DNA of 64,000 nucleotides from Rehmannia glutinosa (GCA_016081115.2 JABTTQ020003405.1:372029-436028), one strand, 5' to 3'; positions 1 through 11,289 are shown, counted from the stretch's first letter. A program made the numbers and translations. Notes: generated from the sequence alone by a model not told the origin.

Positions 1-215
1 TTAAAAGTCTGAACTTTTTGACACCGGTTTAAAACCGGTGTCGTTTCCTTGAAAGATACCAATTTTAAACGGTGTCGTAGATATAAAATATCCGCTTTCA
101 AAGGCCCTGATGTTAAAAATTTATGTATTTGACACCGGTTTGAAACCGGTGACTTTTGATGAATAGACACTGTATCAAAACACCGGTTTAAAACCGGTGT
201 CGTTTCATCTAAATA
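1..215. repeat. Left subterminal repeats of CACTA A
   Basis: Several copies of a palindromic motif built on ACCGGTTTAAAACCGGT lie at about 20-45, 135-155 and 178-203, with decayed copies between. In CACTA elements such subterminal repeats are the binding sites of the TnpA-type protein. Each unit here is self-complementary and could form a hairpin. Confidence 0.75.
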
Positions 216-856
216 CACCAGTCCAAATCTGCAAAGAATCCATATAAATAAACAAAATCCATTATAAACTCCAATTCTAGCAATCATCATAAGTTCACTA
301 CCAATTAAACATGAAATCCATTAATACTAAAGTCACCAATAGCCAAAATCTAACAAAAAGTACTAATAGCGAAGTTTCCTTTCGATAAAACAACTATAAA
401 TTCATAATACAATTCCATCAACCAACAAAAAGACTATATAATTCAACTAAAGGCAACAAAATCCATATGATCAACATAGCTCATGTCATTCAAGCTTTCA
501 AAACTGCTCAAGCTTCTCTAAATTTCTTTATCATACGTGAATCGCATCTTCCAAATCTGGCATATTGCAATTCAAAATCTGTTCTTCACGTTGTTCGATT
601 GGTTTCTGCGGTTCAAACACATAAACAAAATAAGCAAGGCTCATACTTGACGCAATCGAATCCAAAGAAATAAATTATGAATTCAATCATGCACCTGGTA
701 GTTTCAGAACCTCAAAAAATTTAACCATTGTCTGCAGCAGCAGTAACCAAGCTTCAACACGCAGTGTATAGAAAATAAACAATAGAACAAGATATGTAAA
801 GAGCTAGGCACAATAATGCAGCAAAACCTCATGTGCATTCTCAAATCGATAAAATG

Positions 857-1272
857 TCATAATTGTGGCTCTTTATCATCATAATATAACACAAGGACAT
901 AAATATTCTTTTCAGTAGAATTTTGGTCCTTAGAAAAATTAGCCTCAATATGTTGCACATCAAAGAACTTTTCCCAAAATTCCTCATTGTAATCCAATAT
1001 CATAAAGATGGAACATGGATTAAAATTCGGTCCCGTAGTTGAAATGTTTGAAAAACATCTAGACATCAACAGAATTTGGAAATCTAGAATGGATAAAGAG
1101 CCATATTTACCTCCAAAGGTAAGAGACCGGTACTTCCAAGATCCAATGTCTGTTTCAACTCACCCTCAAGCGAGTTGTATACATGCAAATGTACGCCATA
1201 AAGACCATCTCGAAACATTTGAAGGTTGAAGCTTTTGGTGAATGCGAAGGGCTCCCCGGGAAGAGCGATCAT
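857..1272 (-). other. Unidentified exon-like fragments in CACTA A
   Basis: Two open stretches lie on the minus strand. The one at 1084-1272 reads FAFTKSFNLQMFRDGLYGVH and continues to GLLPLE, where a GTAAAT donor-like site follows. The one at 857-1069 contains DYNEEFWEKFFDVQ. The composition looks like real protein, and the strand agrees with the recognisable captured fragments of this element. I do not recognise the parent gene, and they may be chance open frames. Confidence 0.3.
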
Positions 1273-1690
1273 CGTCTTATGCCGAGGTTGGTGCGTAAAT
1301 CATACCCGGCGGGGTTGTGCCATGGCCTTTCCCCTGTTGTAGAAAAATGGAACATGTACATTAGTTATTTTGTTAGCGTATTTATAAATAAATTTTAAGT
1401 TTTTCTCGAGAGATGAAAACCAAGCCGCAAGAGCGGATATAAACAGATGTACCTTCCTTTCACATTAAAATCGAGTCGAGCAGAAGAAATCTATTTCCTT
1501 GAGCATTTACATCCTTGTCTCCAAGACTTGACACCATGATTTCACGGAAGCAAAGGAGAGCGGTGGGCGGGTATGCCATTCCCTTCTTTGATATTATATC
1601 TTTGGGGCCAATAATTTTTCAAAGTTGGAGCCTATTAGAGAATAATTTCTCCTCGAATAGAAGCTTCTCAGACGGTTATTCTGTTTAGTT

Positions 1691-1812
1691 TGTTGGAAGA
1701 TTAGTTAGCGGTTACACCTTTCGATTCTTCTTTCATCTTTGTATAAATAAAGAGGCTTGTTGAACTCTACACATAATGAAAATATCAAGTCTCGGTTTTA
1801 TATTCTCCAACT
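1691..1812 (+). repeat. 5' LTR of the truncated copia element
   Basis: The segment runs from TGTTGGAAGATTAG to TTCTCCAACTTA, just before the primer-binding site. A TATAAATA box lies at 1742-1749. At about 120 bp it is short, as in Retrofit-type elements. The right boundary is approximate because the terminal CA is not preserved and no 3' LTR exists for comparison. Confidence 0.6.
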
Positions 1813-1819
1813 TATAATA

Positions 1820-1831
1820 TGGTATCGGGAG
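1820..1831 (+). other. Primer-binding site, initiator tRNA-Met type
   Basis: TGGTATCGGGAG is a slightly mutated form of the TGGTATCAGAGC site used by most plant copia elements. Confidence 0.6.
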
Positions 1832-1989
1832 AGTTTCCTTCTCTGCAACTCGATCTTGGCGGGTCGTTTATCCGGTGTCAATCTTCTCAGGCGCTGCAAT
1901 TACTCAAAGCATGAGTGCATCCGGCTCTTCCTCGTTGATGATCCTTCGAGTGTATACTATCGCACCATTCGATAATCCAGGATTGGTCC

Positions 1990-2870
1990 TTGTTTGAAGC
2001 GCTACATGGTGATAATTATGCGTCATGGAGCGGGGCAATGACCATAGCTTTATCGGTGAAAAACAAATTGAGTTTCATTGACGGATCTGTCTCCCGGTAG
2101 ACGGAAGATGAAACTTCTCTTCTCCAATCATGGATTGAAACAACAACATCGTCATGTTTGGATACTTAACTCTGTATCCAAGGAAATTTGTGCGAGCATC
2201 ATTTTCTCCGATTCTCGCTCGAGACATTTGGTTAGATCTTCGGAGCGCTTTCGCGGAGTAATGGCCCACGCATATTCCAATTGCGCCGTGATCTAATCAA
2301 TCAAGCGGGACTGATGCCTGTAGGTGCTTACTTTACCAAATTGAAGTCTATATGGGAAGAACTTGGTAATTTTCGACCTATATGTTCCTGTGTCGATGTT
2401 CTTGTGGTGGAGTTCGTGCCTTATCCGAACACTACCAACTCGAATATATTATGGCATTTCTTATGAAATTTGAATGATTCATTTTCCCAAAACGAAGTCG
2501 ATACTCCTTATTGATCCACTTCCACCTATGAATCATGTTTTCTCCTTAATTTCTCAAGAGGAACAACAACGCAAGATGGAGAATCCTCTTGATAATTCAG
2601 GAAACACACATGCTTTCCTTGCTCAGAACAATCCTAGACGCAACACTTCTCACCCTGGGCAACAGAGATCTTTGGGACTTCATCTAAACCGCAATGACGA
2701 GATCGCCCTTTTTGCACTCACTGCAACTTCCATGGTCACACAATTGATAAATGCTACAAGATTCATGGTTATCCCCCTGGTTATAAGCCACGCCAACGTC
2801 CTAATATGGCTAATTGCAATCTTATCAACCAGGTCACTTCTATGCCGCCCGAGCAAGATACACGCATGAT
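1990..2870 (+). pseudogene. gag remnant of the truncated copia element
   Basis: Pieces in several frames keep the Retrofit-type gag pattern. They run from a segment like ALSVKNKLSFIDGSVSR (about 2055-2100), through LNSVSKEICASIIFSDS (about 2166-2215), to LINQAGLMPVGAYFTKLKSI (from about 2292) and NFRPICSC. A region around 2575-2700 reads MENPLDNSGNTHAFLAQNN, the usual linker before the zinc knuckle. At least two frameshifts separate the pieces. The protein would have formed the retroelement particle and is not functional here. Confidence 0.65.
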
Positions 2871-2918
2871 CAACTCAACTCCGTCTGAGGATATTTTACC
2901 TACCTTGAATCAAGCTCA

Positions 2919-5900
2919 ATGTCAGCAGCTGATTGCCTTACTTTCGAGCCAATTGTCGACGCATACACCCGCACCACACACTGGTCAGGTACTTGTTTTT
3001 CAGTTAACATGGATTCTAGTCTATTGGGTTCACATTTATGGATTGTCGATTCGGGAGCATCTAGACATATTTGCTGTCATAGAGATGCATTTATTTCCTT
3101 ACAATCCACATCTCCGTCATCAGTCATTTTGCCCAACAACACTTCAATGGTTGTCCATTTTTCTGAGGATATTTGTTTGGGGAACTCTATCACTCTCAAG
3201 GATGTGTTATATATACCTCAGTTCACTTTCAACCTAATTTCAGTTAGTGCATTAACAAGTGTGAATAAAGTCACTATCAGTTGTCTTCCTGAATATTTCA
3301 TCATCCAGGATCAGTTCACGAATCGGATGATTGGCAAGGGTAACATGCGTGCGGGGCTATACGTGCTAGATACTGCGAACATATGTCTGCAACATAATTC
3401 ACCTTCAGTCAACTTTGCGTCCAGTTCGTCATCCACCAGTCTGTGGCATGCCAGATTTGGTCATCCATCTATGGAGTGTTTACTACCTATTAAGAATAAG
3501 TTGAAGCATTTTAATTCATCTAGTTTGGATGTTTGTCCTGTATGTCCATTAGCTAAACAACGAAGACTGGCTTTTCATTCTAATAATCACATGGCTTCCT
3601 CCCCATTTGATCTTGTGCATTGTGATATTTGGGGACTGTGTTCTCCTCCTACTGTTACTGGTTATCGATATTTTCTAACATTGGTGGATGATTGCACGTG
3701 GTTTACGTGGTTATTTTTGTTGTGGGCTAAATCTGATGTTGGTGCCATCATTCCCCGTTTCTTTAAATTGATTGAGACGCAATTTAACACAACAATTAAG
3801 AAATTTCGTTCGGATAATGCTAAAGAGCTTCAGTTTACAGATTTTTTTGCTGCTAAAGGCGTGATTCATCAGTTCTCTTGTGTTGAGACACCACAACAAA
3901 ATTCCGTGGTAGAACGCAAACACCAACACCTATTGAATGTTGTCCGCGCTCTCTATTTCCAATCCCGGTTACCCATTGAGTATTGGTCTGAATGTGTCTT
4001 AACTGCCACCTATCTCATCAATTGCACACCATCCCGTTTACTACAGCACACTACCCCTTATGCCAAACTATTTCAGCAGGAGTTCGATTTTTCTACACTC
4101 AGAAACTTTGGTTGTCTGGCATATGCATCCACATTAGCCTCTCAACGGTCTAAGTTCTCACCACGAGCTCAACCATGCGTCTTCATTGGATATCCGCCTT
4201 CGGTCAAAGGTTACAAATTACTGAATATTCACACACGACAGATATTTATATCACGGGACGTGGTATTTCATGAATCTACATTTCCGTTTCAGTCCATTCA
4301 CCCATCTTCTCTCATCCCAGATTTGTTTCCTAATCTTGTACTACCAGTTCCCAACATTACAGAACAAGCTGACGAGCACACAACCCCCGCACCTCCCGCG
4401 CAGCCGGCTAATTCACCCATGCCACAGCGAAAGTCATCACGTGTTTCTAAACCACCTTCATATCTCCAGGATTACCATTGCACCCTCATGGCAGGCCATA
4501 ACCCAGAACCATCCCCACACTCATTTCCTCTGGCCCATGTACTCTCTTATGATGCTTTATCACCCCAACACAAACAATACATCCTGTCAGTGTCCACCTC
4601 TTATGAACCACAATTCTTTCACCAAGCTGTGAAGTTTTCTCATTGGCGTGATGCCATGAAGGATGAGCTTGATGCTATGGCAGCGAATAACACTTGGTCC
4701 ATCGTGACCCTTCCCCCGGGCAAGCGTGCTATTGGATGTAAGTGGCTCTACAAGGTTAAATATAAGGCCGATGGCTCCGTTGATCGATATAAGGCGCGTT
4801 TGGTAGCCAAGGGCTATAACCAACAGGAGGGCATCGACTACATTGATACATTTTCCCCTTGCCTTAGCTGCCACACATAATTGGGGCCTCACACAACTTG
4901 ACGTCAACAATGCGTTCCTCAACGGTGATCTGTTTGAAGAACTTTATATGGAACTTCCCAAGGGCTACTTGAATACAGATGCGTCCAGTTCTTCGCACAG
5001 TTCAACCAGCAACCTTGTATGTCGCCTACACAAGTCTATCTACGGCCTCAAACAGGCATCCCGGCAATGGAATTCCAAATTCTCTGCTGTTTTAATCCAA
5101 TATGGTTTTCGCCAATCTAAATCGGACTACTCCCTGTTCACTAAAGGGTCGGGAACGTCGTTTTTTTGTTCTACTTTATGTGGATGACATCATTCTCACC
5201 GGGCCATCACCTAATACCATTGCCGCGGTAATGGCATTTTTACAATCTCAATTTAAACTGAAGGATTTAGGGAACCTCAAGTTCTTCCTTGGTCTCGAGA
5301 TTGCTCGATCTTCGCAAAGCATTCTCCTCACCCAACGTCACTACACTTTGCAGCTTCTTGATGATACGGGTATGCTTGCCGCCAAGCCCGTTTCTACTCC
5401 CATGGATCCCACATCCAAGCTCTCAGCACTCGACGGTGACCCTGTCTCGGATGCATCACAGTATCGTCGTCTGGTTGGCCGCTTACTCTATCTTACGCAC
5501 TCTCGCCCCGACATTACTTATGCCGTTCATAAACTAAGTCAATTTGTCGCTCAGCCCCGCGAACCACATCGTCAAGCCGTCTTTCATCTGTTGCGCTACC
5601 TCAAAGGCTCCCCTGGACAAGGCCTTCTATTTTCTGCCACCTCGTCACCTCAGTTGAAGGCTTTTTCAGATTCGGATTGGGCCTCTTGCCCAGACACCCG
5701 TTGATCAACTACTGGATTTTGTATTTTTTTGGGAGACTCCCTCGTCTCGTGGAGATCCAAGAAACAGTCAACGGTGTCCCGTTCCTCAGCCGAAGCTGAA
5801 TATCGGGCTCTTGCCGCCACCACTAGTGAATTAATCTAGTTGAAGCAGCTACTCTTGGACTTCCAAATTGATCTTCCTGGTCCCACGATCATTTTTTGCG

Positions 5901-5942
5901 ATAACCAGGCCGCCGTTCACATTGCTACCAATCCTACCTCCC
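2919..5942 (+). pseudogene. pol of the truncated copia element (PR-INT-RT-partial RNase H)
   Basis: The first open frame (2919-4880) contains the protease motif WIVDSGASRHIC (about 3041), the GAG-pre-integrase stretch LWHARFGH (about 3440), and the integrase core with Asp in HCDIWG, Asp in RSDNAKE and Glu in SVVERKH. It then enters RT at YKARLVAKGYNQQEGIDY. A deletion right after DTFSP shifts the frame. RT resumes as LALAATHNWGLTQLDVNNAF (about 4858), shifts again near 5160 and reaches YVDDIILTG. A TGA at 5702 interrupts RNase H after CPDTR. Homology ends near 5942 because the element is truncated. It is unable to make full-length Pol. Confidence 0.85.
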
Positions 5943-5944
5943 TT

Positions 5945-6820
5945 GGGTCTTTTCCGGTATCAATTGCATATATACGACCAGACCTGAATATAGGAATGCA
6001 AATCATAGGTTAAATAAATAATGCCTCATCGTCTCCCATTTTCTGTCCGACAAAGTTAAAAGAAACCAACATGACGCAAACAAAACATGGACATTAGATA
6101 AGTGGAAGTTGTTTGCAGATTACATTAAAAGCAGTGCAAAAAAAGACACTGGTCTTCAAGTTAAATATTCATGGTAATAAGAACGTTCATGTTTAATAAA
6201 AGAAAATCCTATATTCATTCCTCATAAACTTTTACAAGGATATAAAACATGAACCAGAGAATAAGAAGCCATGTAGTCATCTATTTGGACACCTCATTTT
6301 TTTCATAATATCATATTTAAAAAAAATGGCCGATTTTCCACATGTATTCCAAAATGAAAAATCTTGAGGCCACCATAATCTCAATATCTTTTCGGTGCAT
6401 AAAATATGACAGTGAAATTTGACACCATTAGAAATCTCATCTTCTCACCATTAACACATCATTTCCTGTACAAACAAAAGAAAGAAATAATCTCATTTTT
6501 CAACCTCAAGTGAAGATATGTCAACATTCAAGATAGACCATCAAAATCTTGAGTGTTCGTTCTTGAAAATAGGTTATCTTTAGCAAGATTTCAGGAACCA
6601 CAAACTAAAACCCGTGAAACAAAAAAACAATAATCACAGTTACCCAAGCATAAATTTCACGAAACAATTAACACATTTATATATATACATGAAGTAAGAG
6701 AAGAACATCAAAGGGATTTTGATTAAAAAAAATTGAAAATGGACCTGAGATGGGAGGAGGATTGACTGATAGTGCGTTCCTTGAAAGGAAAAAACTGAAA
6801 GTAGTAAAGAGCATGAATAC
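5945..6820. other. CACTA A interior, no gene recognised
   Basis: This is AT-rich DNA between the truncated copia element and the SRP14-like fragment. I see no coding homology, RNA gene or clear repeat. It is presumably element A internal sequence plus intron-like DNA of captured fragments. Confidence 0.4.
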
Positions 6821-6823
6821 CAT

Positions 6824-6925
6824 TGTTGAAATGGTCTTTTTGCCGTTTGTCGCTCGAATGAGGCACTTGTACTCAATCTTTTCCCCAGCTGTCTTCATCT
6901 TATTTCTTTTCACCTTGGACTTGTC
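6824..6925 (-). pseudogene. SRP14: Captured fragment of SRP14 (signal recognition particle 14 kDa subunit)
   Basis: The minus strand encodes DKSKVKRNKMKTAGEKIEYK followed by CLIRATNGKKTIST. This is the conserved middle of the plant SRP14 protein, which with SRP9 forms the Alu domain that arrests translation during ER targeting. Only about 34 residues are present. Homology stops abruptly on the 3' side after KTIST, and upstream of the Asp only weakly similar sequence follows. It lies inside CACTA A on the same strand as the LRR and expansin-like fragments, so I read it as a transposon-captured exon and not a gene in place. Confidence 0.75.
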
Positions 6926-7477
6926 AGAAGCTGGAGATATAGATATGAAGCAAATCAAGGTTTGTCAATTTCCAACAGCACAACATCAAACATTCGCCTA
7001 TTAATAGTATCCGATCAAAAGGTGAAAAATGAAAAAACAGATTTAGCCTCCTATATATTTTACTCAAAAGCAGAGACTTACAATAAGAAGCACACTTTGC
7101 GCCAAAACTCTTTTACTTATTTACTATGCCAAAGGAAAAAGTAAGAACAACTCCTTTCTCCATGGTCTATCTAAACATATCTCTACACCCTGCAACAAAC
7201 AAGGAACATGAAGATTCAGTTGTTTATAATGAAAGTCAAAATGATACTTCTTTAAGAAATCAGGACAAATACACATCTTTAAACCATAAGAAAACATAAG
7301 AAAAAAAAGTATTTACATGTAATATGAAAACATAAGAATAAGGGAAGTGAAACAGGTATAGTAAAAGTATACCTGATAATCGAGGATCAGCTTCCCATTA
7401 ACTGCAAGAGTACAACACGTGATAATCTCTTCAGAGGTAGATCTTAAGATAGAAGCGAAATGCAGAAGCTAACTTAC

Positions 7478-7552
7478 AACATCTCCAGGTTAGGAATTAT
7501 TGTTATCATTGAGGAATTGGACCAGTTAGCTGGTTGTTCTTCAAGTTCCTAA
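7478..7552 (-). pseudogene. Captured LRR exon, ERECTA-type receptor kinase
   Basis: The minus strand reads RNLKNNQLTGPIP, then after a damaged stretch IPNLEML-like codons, ending at a GTAAG donor. In ERECTA-family kinases each leucine-rich repeat is a separate exon of 72 bases, and this matches the LRR exon with LKNNQLIGPIPS. A small indel and stop codons break the frame. The preceding exon of the same gene lies at 7632-7703 in the correct order, so a genomic stretch with its intron was captured. Confidence 0.65.
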
Positions 7553-7631
7553 TACAGAGTATCATTTGTACATCAGCTAATTGGCTACAATTTGAGGGAT
7601 GAAAATAGAGCTCAATACAAATATGACTTAC

Positions 7632-7703
7632 AATAGCTCAAGATGCTTAAGCTTGGAGATCGGGAAGGGTATGTCTCATTCGAGAAGATTATCTGACAAA
7701 TCA
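7632..7703 (-). pseudogene. Captured LRR exon, ERECTA-type receptor kinase
   Basis: The minus strand reads DLSDNLLE, a stop, then DIPFPISKLKHLELL, followed by a GTAAGTC donor. It is 72 bases long, the size of an ERECTA-family LRR exon, and matches the exon with DIPFSISKLKQL. The in-frame TGA removes coding potential. It is collinear with the exon at 7478-7552. Confidence 0.7.
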
Positions 7704-7836
7704 TTGAAATAGGACAAACATAAACTACATTCAGAACTTATCAAGATTACAAGCTTCAAACAACTCAACCTTAATCTATGTCTGCATTCAAATTTGAAAT
7801 TTCGTATTTAGTGAACATGAACCAATCGTGTATTAT

Positions 7837-7890
7837 ACTGCCACCATAAACATTGCCCTAGCATCTGTCCAGCCATTCATTCCGCCCACC
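7837..7890 (-). pseudogene. Possible captured expansin fragment
   Basis: The minus strand encodes GWTDARA and then, after one missing base, TFYGGS-like codons. This resembles the start of mature alpha-expansin (GW..AHATFYGGSDA), which loosens cell walls. The match is short and needs a one-base correction, so the call is tentative. Strand and position fit a third captured gene in CACTA A. Confidence 0.35.
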
Positions 7891-8044
7891 GTCAGCGATG
7901 AGGTAAAAAAGGTTCAAATCTTTCATTCTATCTGCAAATAATATACAAGAAAAAGTAAAGATCCAAAAATTTTAACCTAAAACACAAAAGTTGCGAAAAA
8001 CAAGAAACTAAAGATACAAATTGTTCCAAAAGCTGGGCTGACGA

Positions 8045-8082
8045 GGGTGAACGCGCGCGCGCGAGAGAGAGAGAGAGAGACG
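8045..8082. repeat. GC/GA dinucleotide microsatellite
   Basis: A run of alternating GC is followed by alternating GA, inside the right part of CACTA A. Confidence 0.8.
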
Positions 8083-8365
8083 GTGAGAGCGAGCGATTAC
8101 AAGGCTCGAGAGCTAACAGAGAAAATGATGACGAAGAGGGTTCTTAAAATGGCTGAAGATAGAGAGATGGTGGAGCCGTGGATGAAATATAATAAAATGG
8201 GGTTTTGAGAGGGTGGGGGAAACGGTGGGGGAGGTGAGGCGAAGAGTTTGAAGAGGGTCGTTAGTGGTGGCATAAGAGAATTTGAGAGCAAGAGGTGTGA
8301 AATTGTACCAGACTAATTGGGAAAATTATATACAATTTTAATTATTGTTAAATAACTATGATATG

Positions 8366-8644
8366 ACACCGGTTTTTGAACCACTGTGTAAAACTCTGGT
8401 GTCAAATTGCAAGACCCGATATAAATAGACACCGATTTTGAAAATCCGATGCTAAAACTAGTGTCTATTTTGGAAATGTTTTTACAATAGACATCAGTTC
8501 TTGGAAACCACTGTTGTTTATCAAAAGACAGCACTAATTAGACACCGATTTCTCACGAAACCGCTGTTATATGTGAAAAGACACCAGAAATATTTTAAAA
8601 CCGGTGTTTTTTTGGTGATGTCTATCAGCAGTTGTCTTGTAGTG
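8366..8644. repeat. Right subterminal repeats of CACTA A
   Basis: Copies of ACACCGGTTT, ACACCGATTT and related motifs alternate in both orientations up to the terminus TTGTAGTG. The final segment GGTGATGTCTATCAGCAG before the terminus also occurs in element B (GGTGGTGTCTATCAGCAG), which confirms one family. Confidence 0.8.
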
Positions 8645-8658
8645 GTTGGAGGAGATCT

Positions 8659-8662
<4 letters not shown>

Positions 8663-8719
<57 letters not shown>
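8663..8719. repeat. (GA)n microsatellite
   Basis: About 28 uninterrupted GA units lie immediately outside the right end of CACTA A. Confidence 0.95.
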
Positions 8720-8722
<3 letters not shown>

Positions 8723-9364
8723 ATTGGAGGGGACCACTGAATAAGAGGAGAGAGAAATAGAGATATGCTGACAAGATCACAGCTAGCGGAAGTTTATTAG
8801 TGACTGGTACTCGGATCCGGATAGTAGGATCTTGATCCGTAAAATGGTCCTACAAGAGACCTTCTCTAATGTTGGTCCATATAAAAATTCATTATATGAT
8901 GGTAAAATCTCATGTGTATTTTTATTCTATATTTTATAACAAAATCATTTTGAAATTTTTGCTCGTTTATTGAGCTAGTTACAAAATTTTCTTCAATTCC
9001 AAACAAAATGAAAAATGAAGCGTGATATTCAACGGTAACACATTAACATATTCTCGATGGAAACACGTGTATCTTTAGATAAATTTATTGACAATATAAA
9101 ACTATATGAATTCATCTATACATTCAAAGTGATCAATTGATCTCTGACGATAAATTTGAAAAAGAATCATTCTTATTCTTAATCCTTAATAACTCATCAA
9201 GCTTGGCAACATATGTGAAGTGAATCATAATATCTGTTGACATGTGTCATGGATCAACAAGCAAAATAACTAAATAATATGATGTGGAAATGAAATGGTA
9301 CTCGAAAAATTTTATAAATAGGATTAATTCTGCCTTTTTATATAAAAGAGCCGAGTAGGATTAA
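8720..9364. other. AT-rich intergenic DNA, nothing recognised
   Basis: No coding similarity, RNA gene or clear repeat is seen between the GA microsatellite and the SIRE-type LTR fragment. Confidence 0.5.
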
Positions 9365-10130
9365 TGTAGGTCCCAAGGGGTGTGAGTAAGGTTTAGAAGG
9401 GGGGTTTGAATAAACCTTACCAACTTTTCGATTTTAGTCCTTTTAAAATAATACAGAGTTAAATACACATCTAAGTCCTTGAGGGACATCTAAGTTAGTT
9501 AACCAGCAGAGTTAGTCACTCAACAGACTCGATTGAGCTGTTGATAGAATAACTCAGTTGTTTAATCTAAACCTTAACTTGGCTGTGATGAGATTTTCAG
9601 CGGAAGACTTAACACCCTTGAATTTGGTTTAAGTTTGTTTTAACACTTGGTTTTAGCACTTTGTTAATTATCAGTTAGATAGCAAATTATCAGCATATAT
9701 AAAGTAATATGCAGAAATAAAAATGCTGAAATGTAAATGACACAATAATTTTTATATAGGTTCGAAGATGGGGTAATTTTTCTACTCCTCTCTTCTCCAA
9801 CTCCTGGAGGAATCCACTAAGTATTGATCAGAGTACAAAGTGGTTATCAGTCCAGATACAAGTCTTGATCACACAGCTGACTTGATCCTTTAGGATTCAA
9901 TTTGGAGATACCTTGGTCACACAGACTATATCTACGCAAATATAGAAATTACACAATTTTTATTCATCGTACATAAGACTTACATACATATGTATTTACA
10001 ATAGTAAAATACATGAAGGGGTGGACATCAACACTTCATCGCCTTCGATGCCTCCTTCTTTCTTCTTCAGCTGCTTTCTTTTTCTCGTAGGCTCTTCTGG
10101 CAGCTTCGTCTTTTCGCTTTCTTTCTTGCC
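9365..10130 (-). mobile_element. Truncated SIRE-type copia LTR with adjoining 3' internal remnant
   Basis: From TGTAGGTCCCAAGG the sequence follows the LTRs at 43314 and 63057 for about 560 bases. Near 9925 it jumps to sequence matching 44365-44540, the internal region next to the 3' LTR of the big SIRE element, including the stretch TACATGAAGGG and the start of the K/R-rich C-terminal coding region of its extra ORF. A deletion has therefore joined LTR and internal DNA. Similarity fades at about 10130. This is a relic of a second copy of the same family. Confidence 0.75.
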
Positions 10131-10511
10131 TTCTAGTCCCAGTGTCATTGAGCTTTCGAGTTCAGAACATTTACTCAATCCTGAGGTTCCACTTGAGCAG
10201 ACACACGTGATCTTCGAGCCGGTCCCAGTCACCATATATAAACCGTGGTTAGTCCAAGAGGAGCCCAACGAAGAAGTAGGGAATTCAGGTCCCTTAAATA
10301 GCCAACAGGAAGAAAGAGAAATGGATGCCGGGAGGCGTGAGCGAGGGGAGAACAGGGCGCTGAGGGCGCAGAAGCCGCGAGGCCGACTGGGCAAGGCCAG
10401 GGGACGGATGAGCGGGCATGCCATAGAAATGGAGATCCAAGGCCAGGAGGGAGGCCACCGCTATGAGTAGAAGGCGGGTGGAGGTCGTCTGATTAAAATG
10501 ACCAGGTTAGT

Positions 10512-11190
10512 ATGCTGATGCCTCTGGAGTTGGAGGCTTTGTACCAAACATATATGATCCCGGATGATGTGCATTTTTGGTTGTTGGACCACACAGAGGT
10601 GCCTGAGCATCCACCGGAGGGGTGCATGGCCGTATATGCCCATAGTTTGTTATATGGGCTAAGGTTCCCCTTGCCGCTGCTGATCAACAGATGGTTCATG
10701 AAGTGGGATCTTCCTTTGTCCCAGGTGCACCCATTAACCTGGGGTCGGATCATCGAGTTGCTGATTTTGTTTTAGCAGATGGAGTATGAGCGCCCCCGCT
10801 TTGCCGACCTGAATGAGTTATTTGTTTGGAAGGCGACCCTGGGCCAGGGGCCGCCATCGGGTTGGTATTATGTGCAGCTCAGAGCCGGGTACCCAGACGG
10901 GCTAGTCAATGGCCTTCCACAATCTCTAAAGGAGTGGAATGGGAGATGGTAAGTGCATTTTTACCTTTTGAATTTTTTCTCTTCTTCTTCCTTGGTTTAT
11001 TTATGATTGACTTCATCTCTTTCTTTAGGAAACCGCCCCTCTATGGGTCGTCTTTCAGAGGTTTTCATCCACCGGCTGGAAAATATTCAAGATCTGGCCC
11101 AGTCTAGTAAGAAAATTAAGGTCTTGGCCACCGAGGAAAGACTACAAGCGGGCTGGTCTACGACTGAGATTATCAACAGAGTCCGAGGTC
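10512..11190 (+). pseudogene. Fragment of gypsy-associated PF04195-type protein
   Basis: Exon 1 (about 10512-10951) encodes LEALYQTYMIPDDVHFWLLD and continues through GCMAVYAHSLLYGLRFPLPL to HPLTWGRII, then, after an in-frame stop at about 10773, GWYYVQLRAGYPDGLVNGLP and WNGRW. This is the pattern of the putative gypsy-type transposon domain PF04195 found in plant LTR elements. A GTAAGT donor at 10952 and a TTTAG acceptor at 11027-11028 bound an intron of about 77 bases. Exon 2 encodes MGRLSEVFIHRLENIQDLAQ and a basic tail. The function of this family is unknown. No LTRs or pol of the parent element are visible nearby. Confidence 0.6.
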
Positions 11191-11289
11191 GAGGGTGTGG
11201 CCGAAGAGAAGGACAAAGAGGAGGAGACTCAAGAGGAGCCAGAAGAAAGAAGCGCGCCGTGGGCCGAGATTGTGGAAGGCCGTCAACAA

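Larger units (their letters stand above)
1691..5944 (+). mobile_element. Ty1/copia retrotransposon (RE1/Retrofit-like), 3'-truncated
   Basis: A short left LTR begins TGTTGGAAG and is followed by a TGGTATCGGGAG primer-binding site, decayed gag and a long pol. The pol resembles the RE1/RE2 (Retrofit/Ale) type, with the RT box YVDDIILTG at about 5178. Homology stops inside RNase H near 5942, after the stretch encoding CDNQAAVHIATNPTS. The rest of RNase H, the polypurine tract and the 3' LTR are missing. It lies inside CACTA A and is inactive because of frameshifts and a stop. Confidence 0.85.
1..8644. mobile_element. CACTA element A, Pack-CACTA-like, left tip outside window
   Basis: The right end reads TTGTCTTGTAGTG, the reverse complement of a CACTACAAGA-type terminus. 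The first 240 bases match the inside of the left end of element B (13438-18201) from about 80 bases in, so the left tip lies about 80 bases before the window. Both ends carry arrays of ACACCGG-type subterminal repeats. No TnpA or TnpD transposase is visible, so it is non-autonomous. Inside are a truncated copia element and minus-strand fragments resembling SRP14, an ERECTA-type LRR kinase and possibly expansin. Bases 200-560 run parallel to element B 13800-14120, so the two copies share an ancestor, but A lacks the bHLH piece of B. The left TSD cannot be seen. Confidence 0.8.

Noticed and set aside
8501..8740. Open frame with an Arg-Glu repeat tail
   Set aside because: It crosses the CACTA A terminus into a GA microsatellite.
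10021..10470. Plus-strand open frame of 149 codons
   Set aside because: Its first third is antisense to the SIRE extra-ORF tail and the rest shows no domain. It may be noncoding or an upstream part of the PF04195 gene, so no gene was called.
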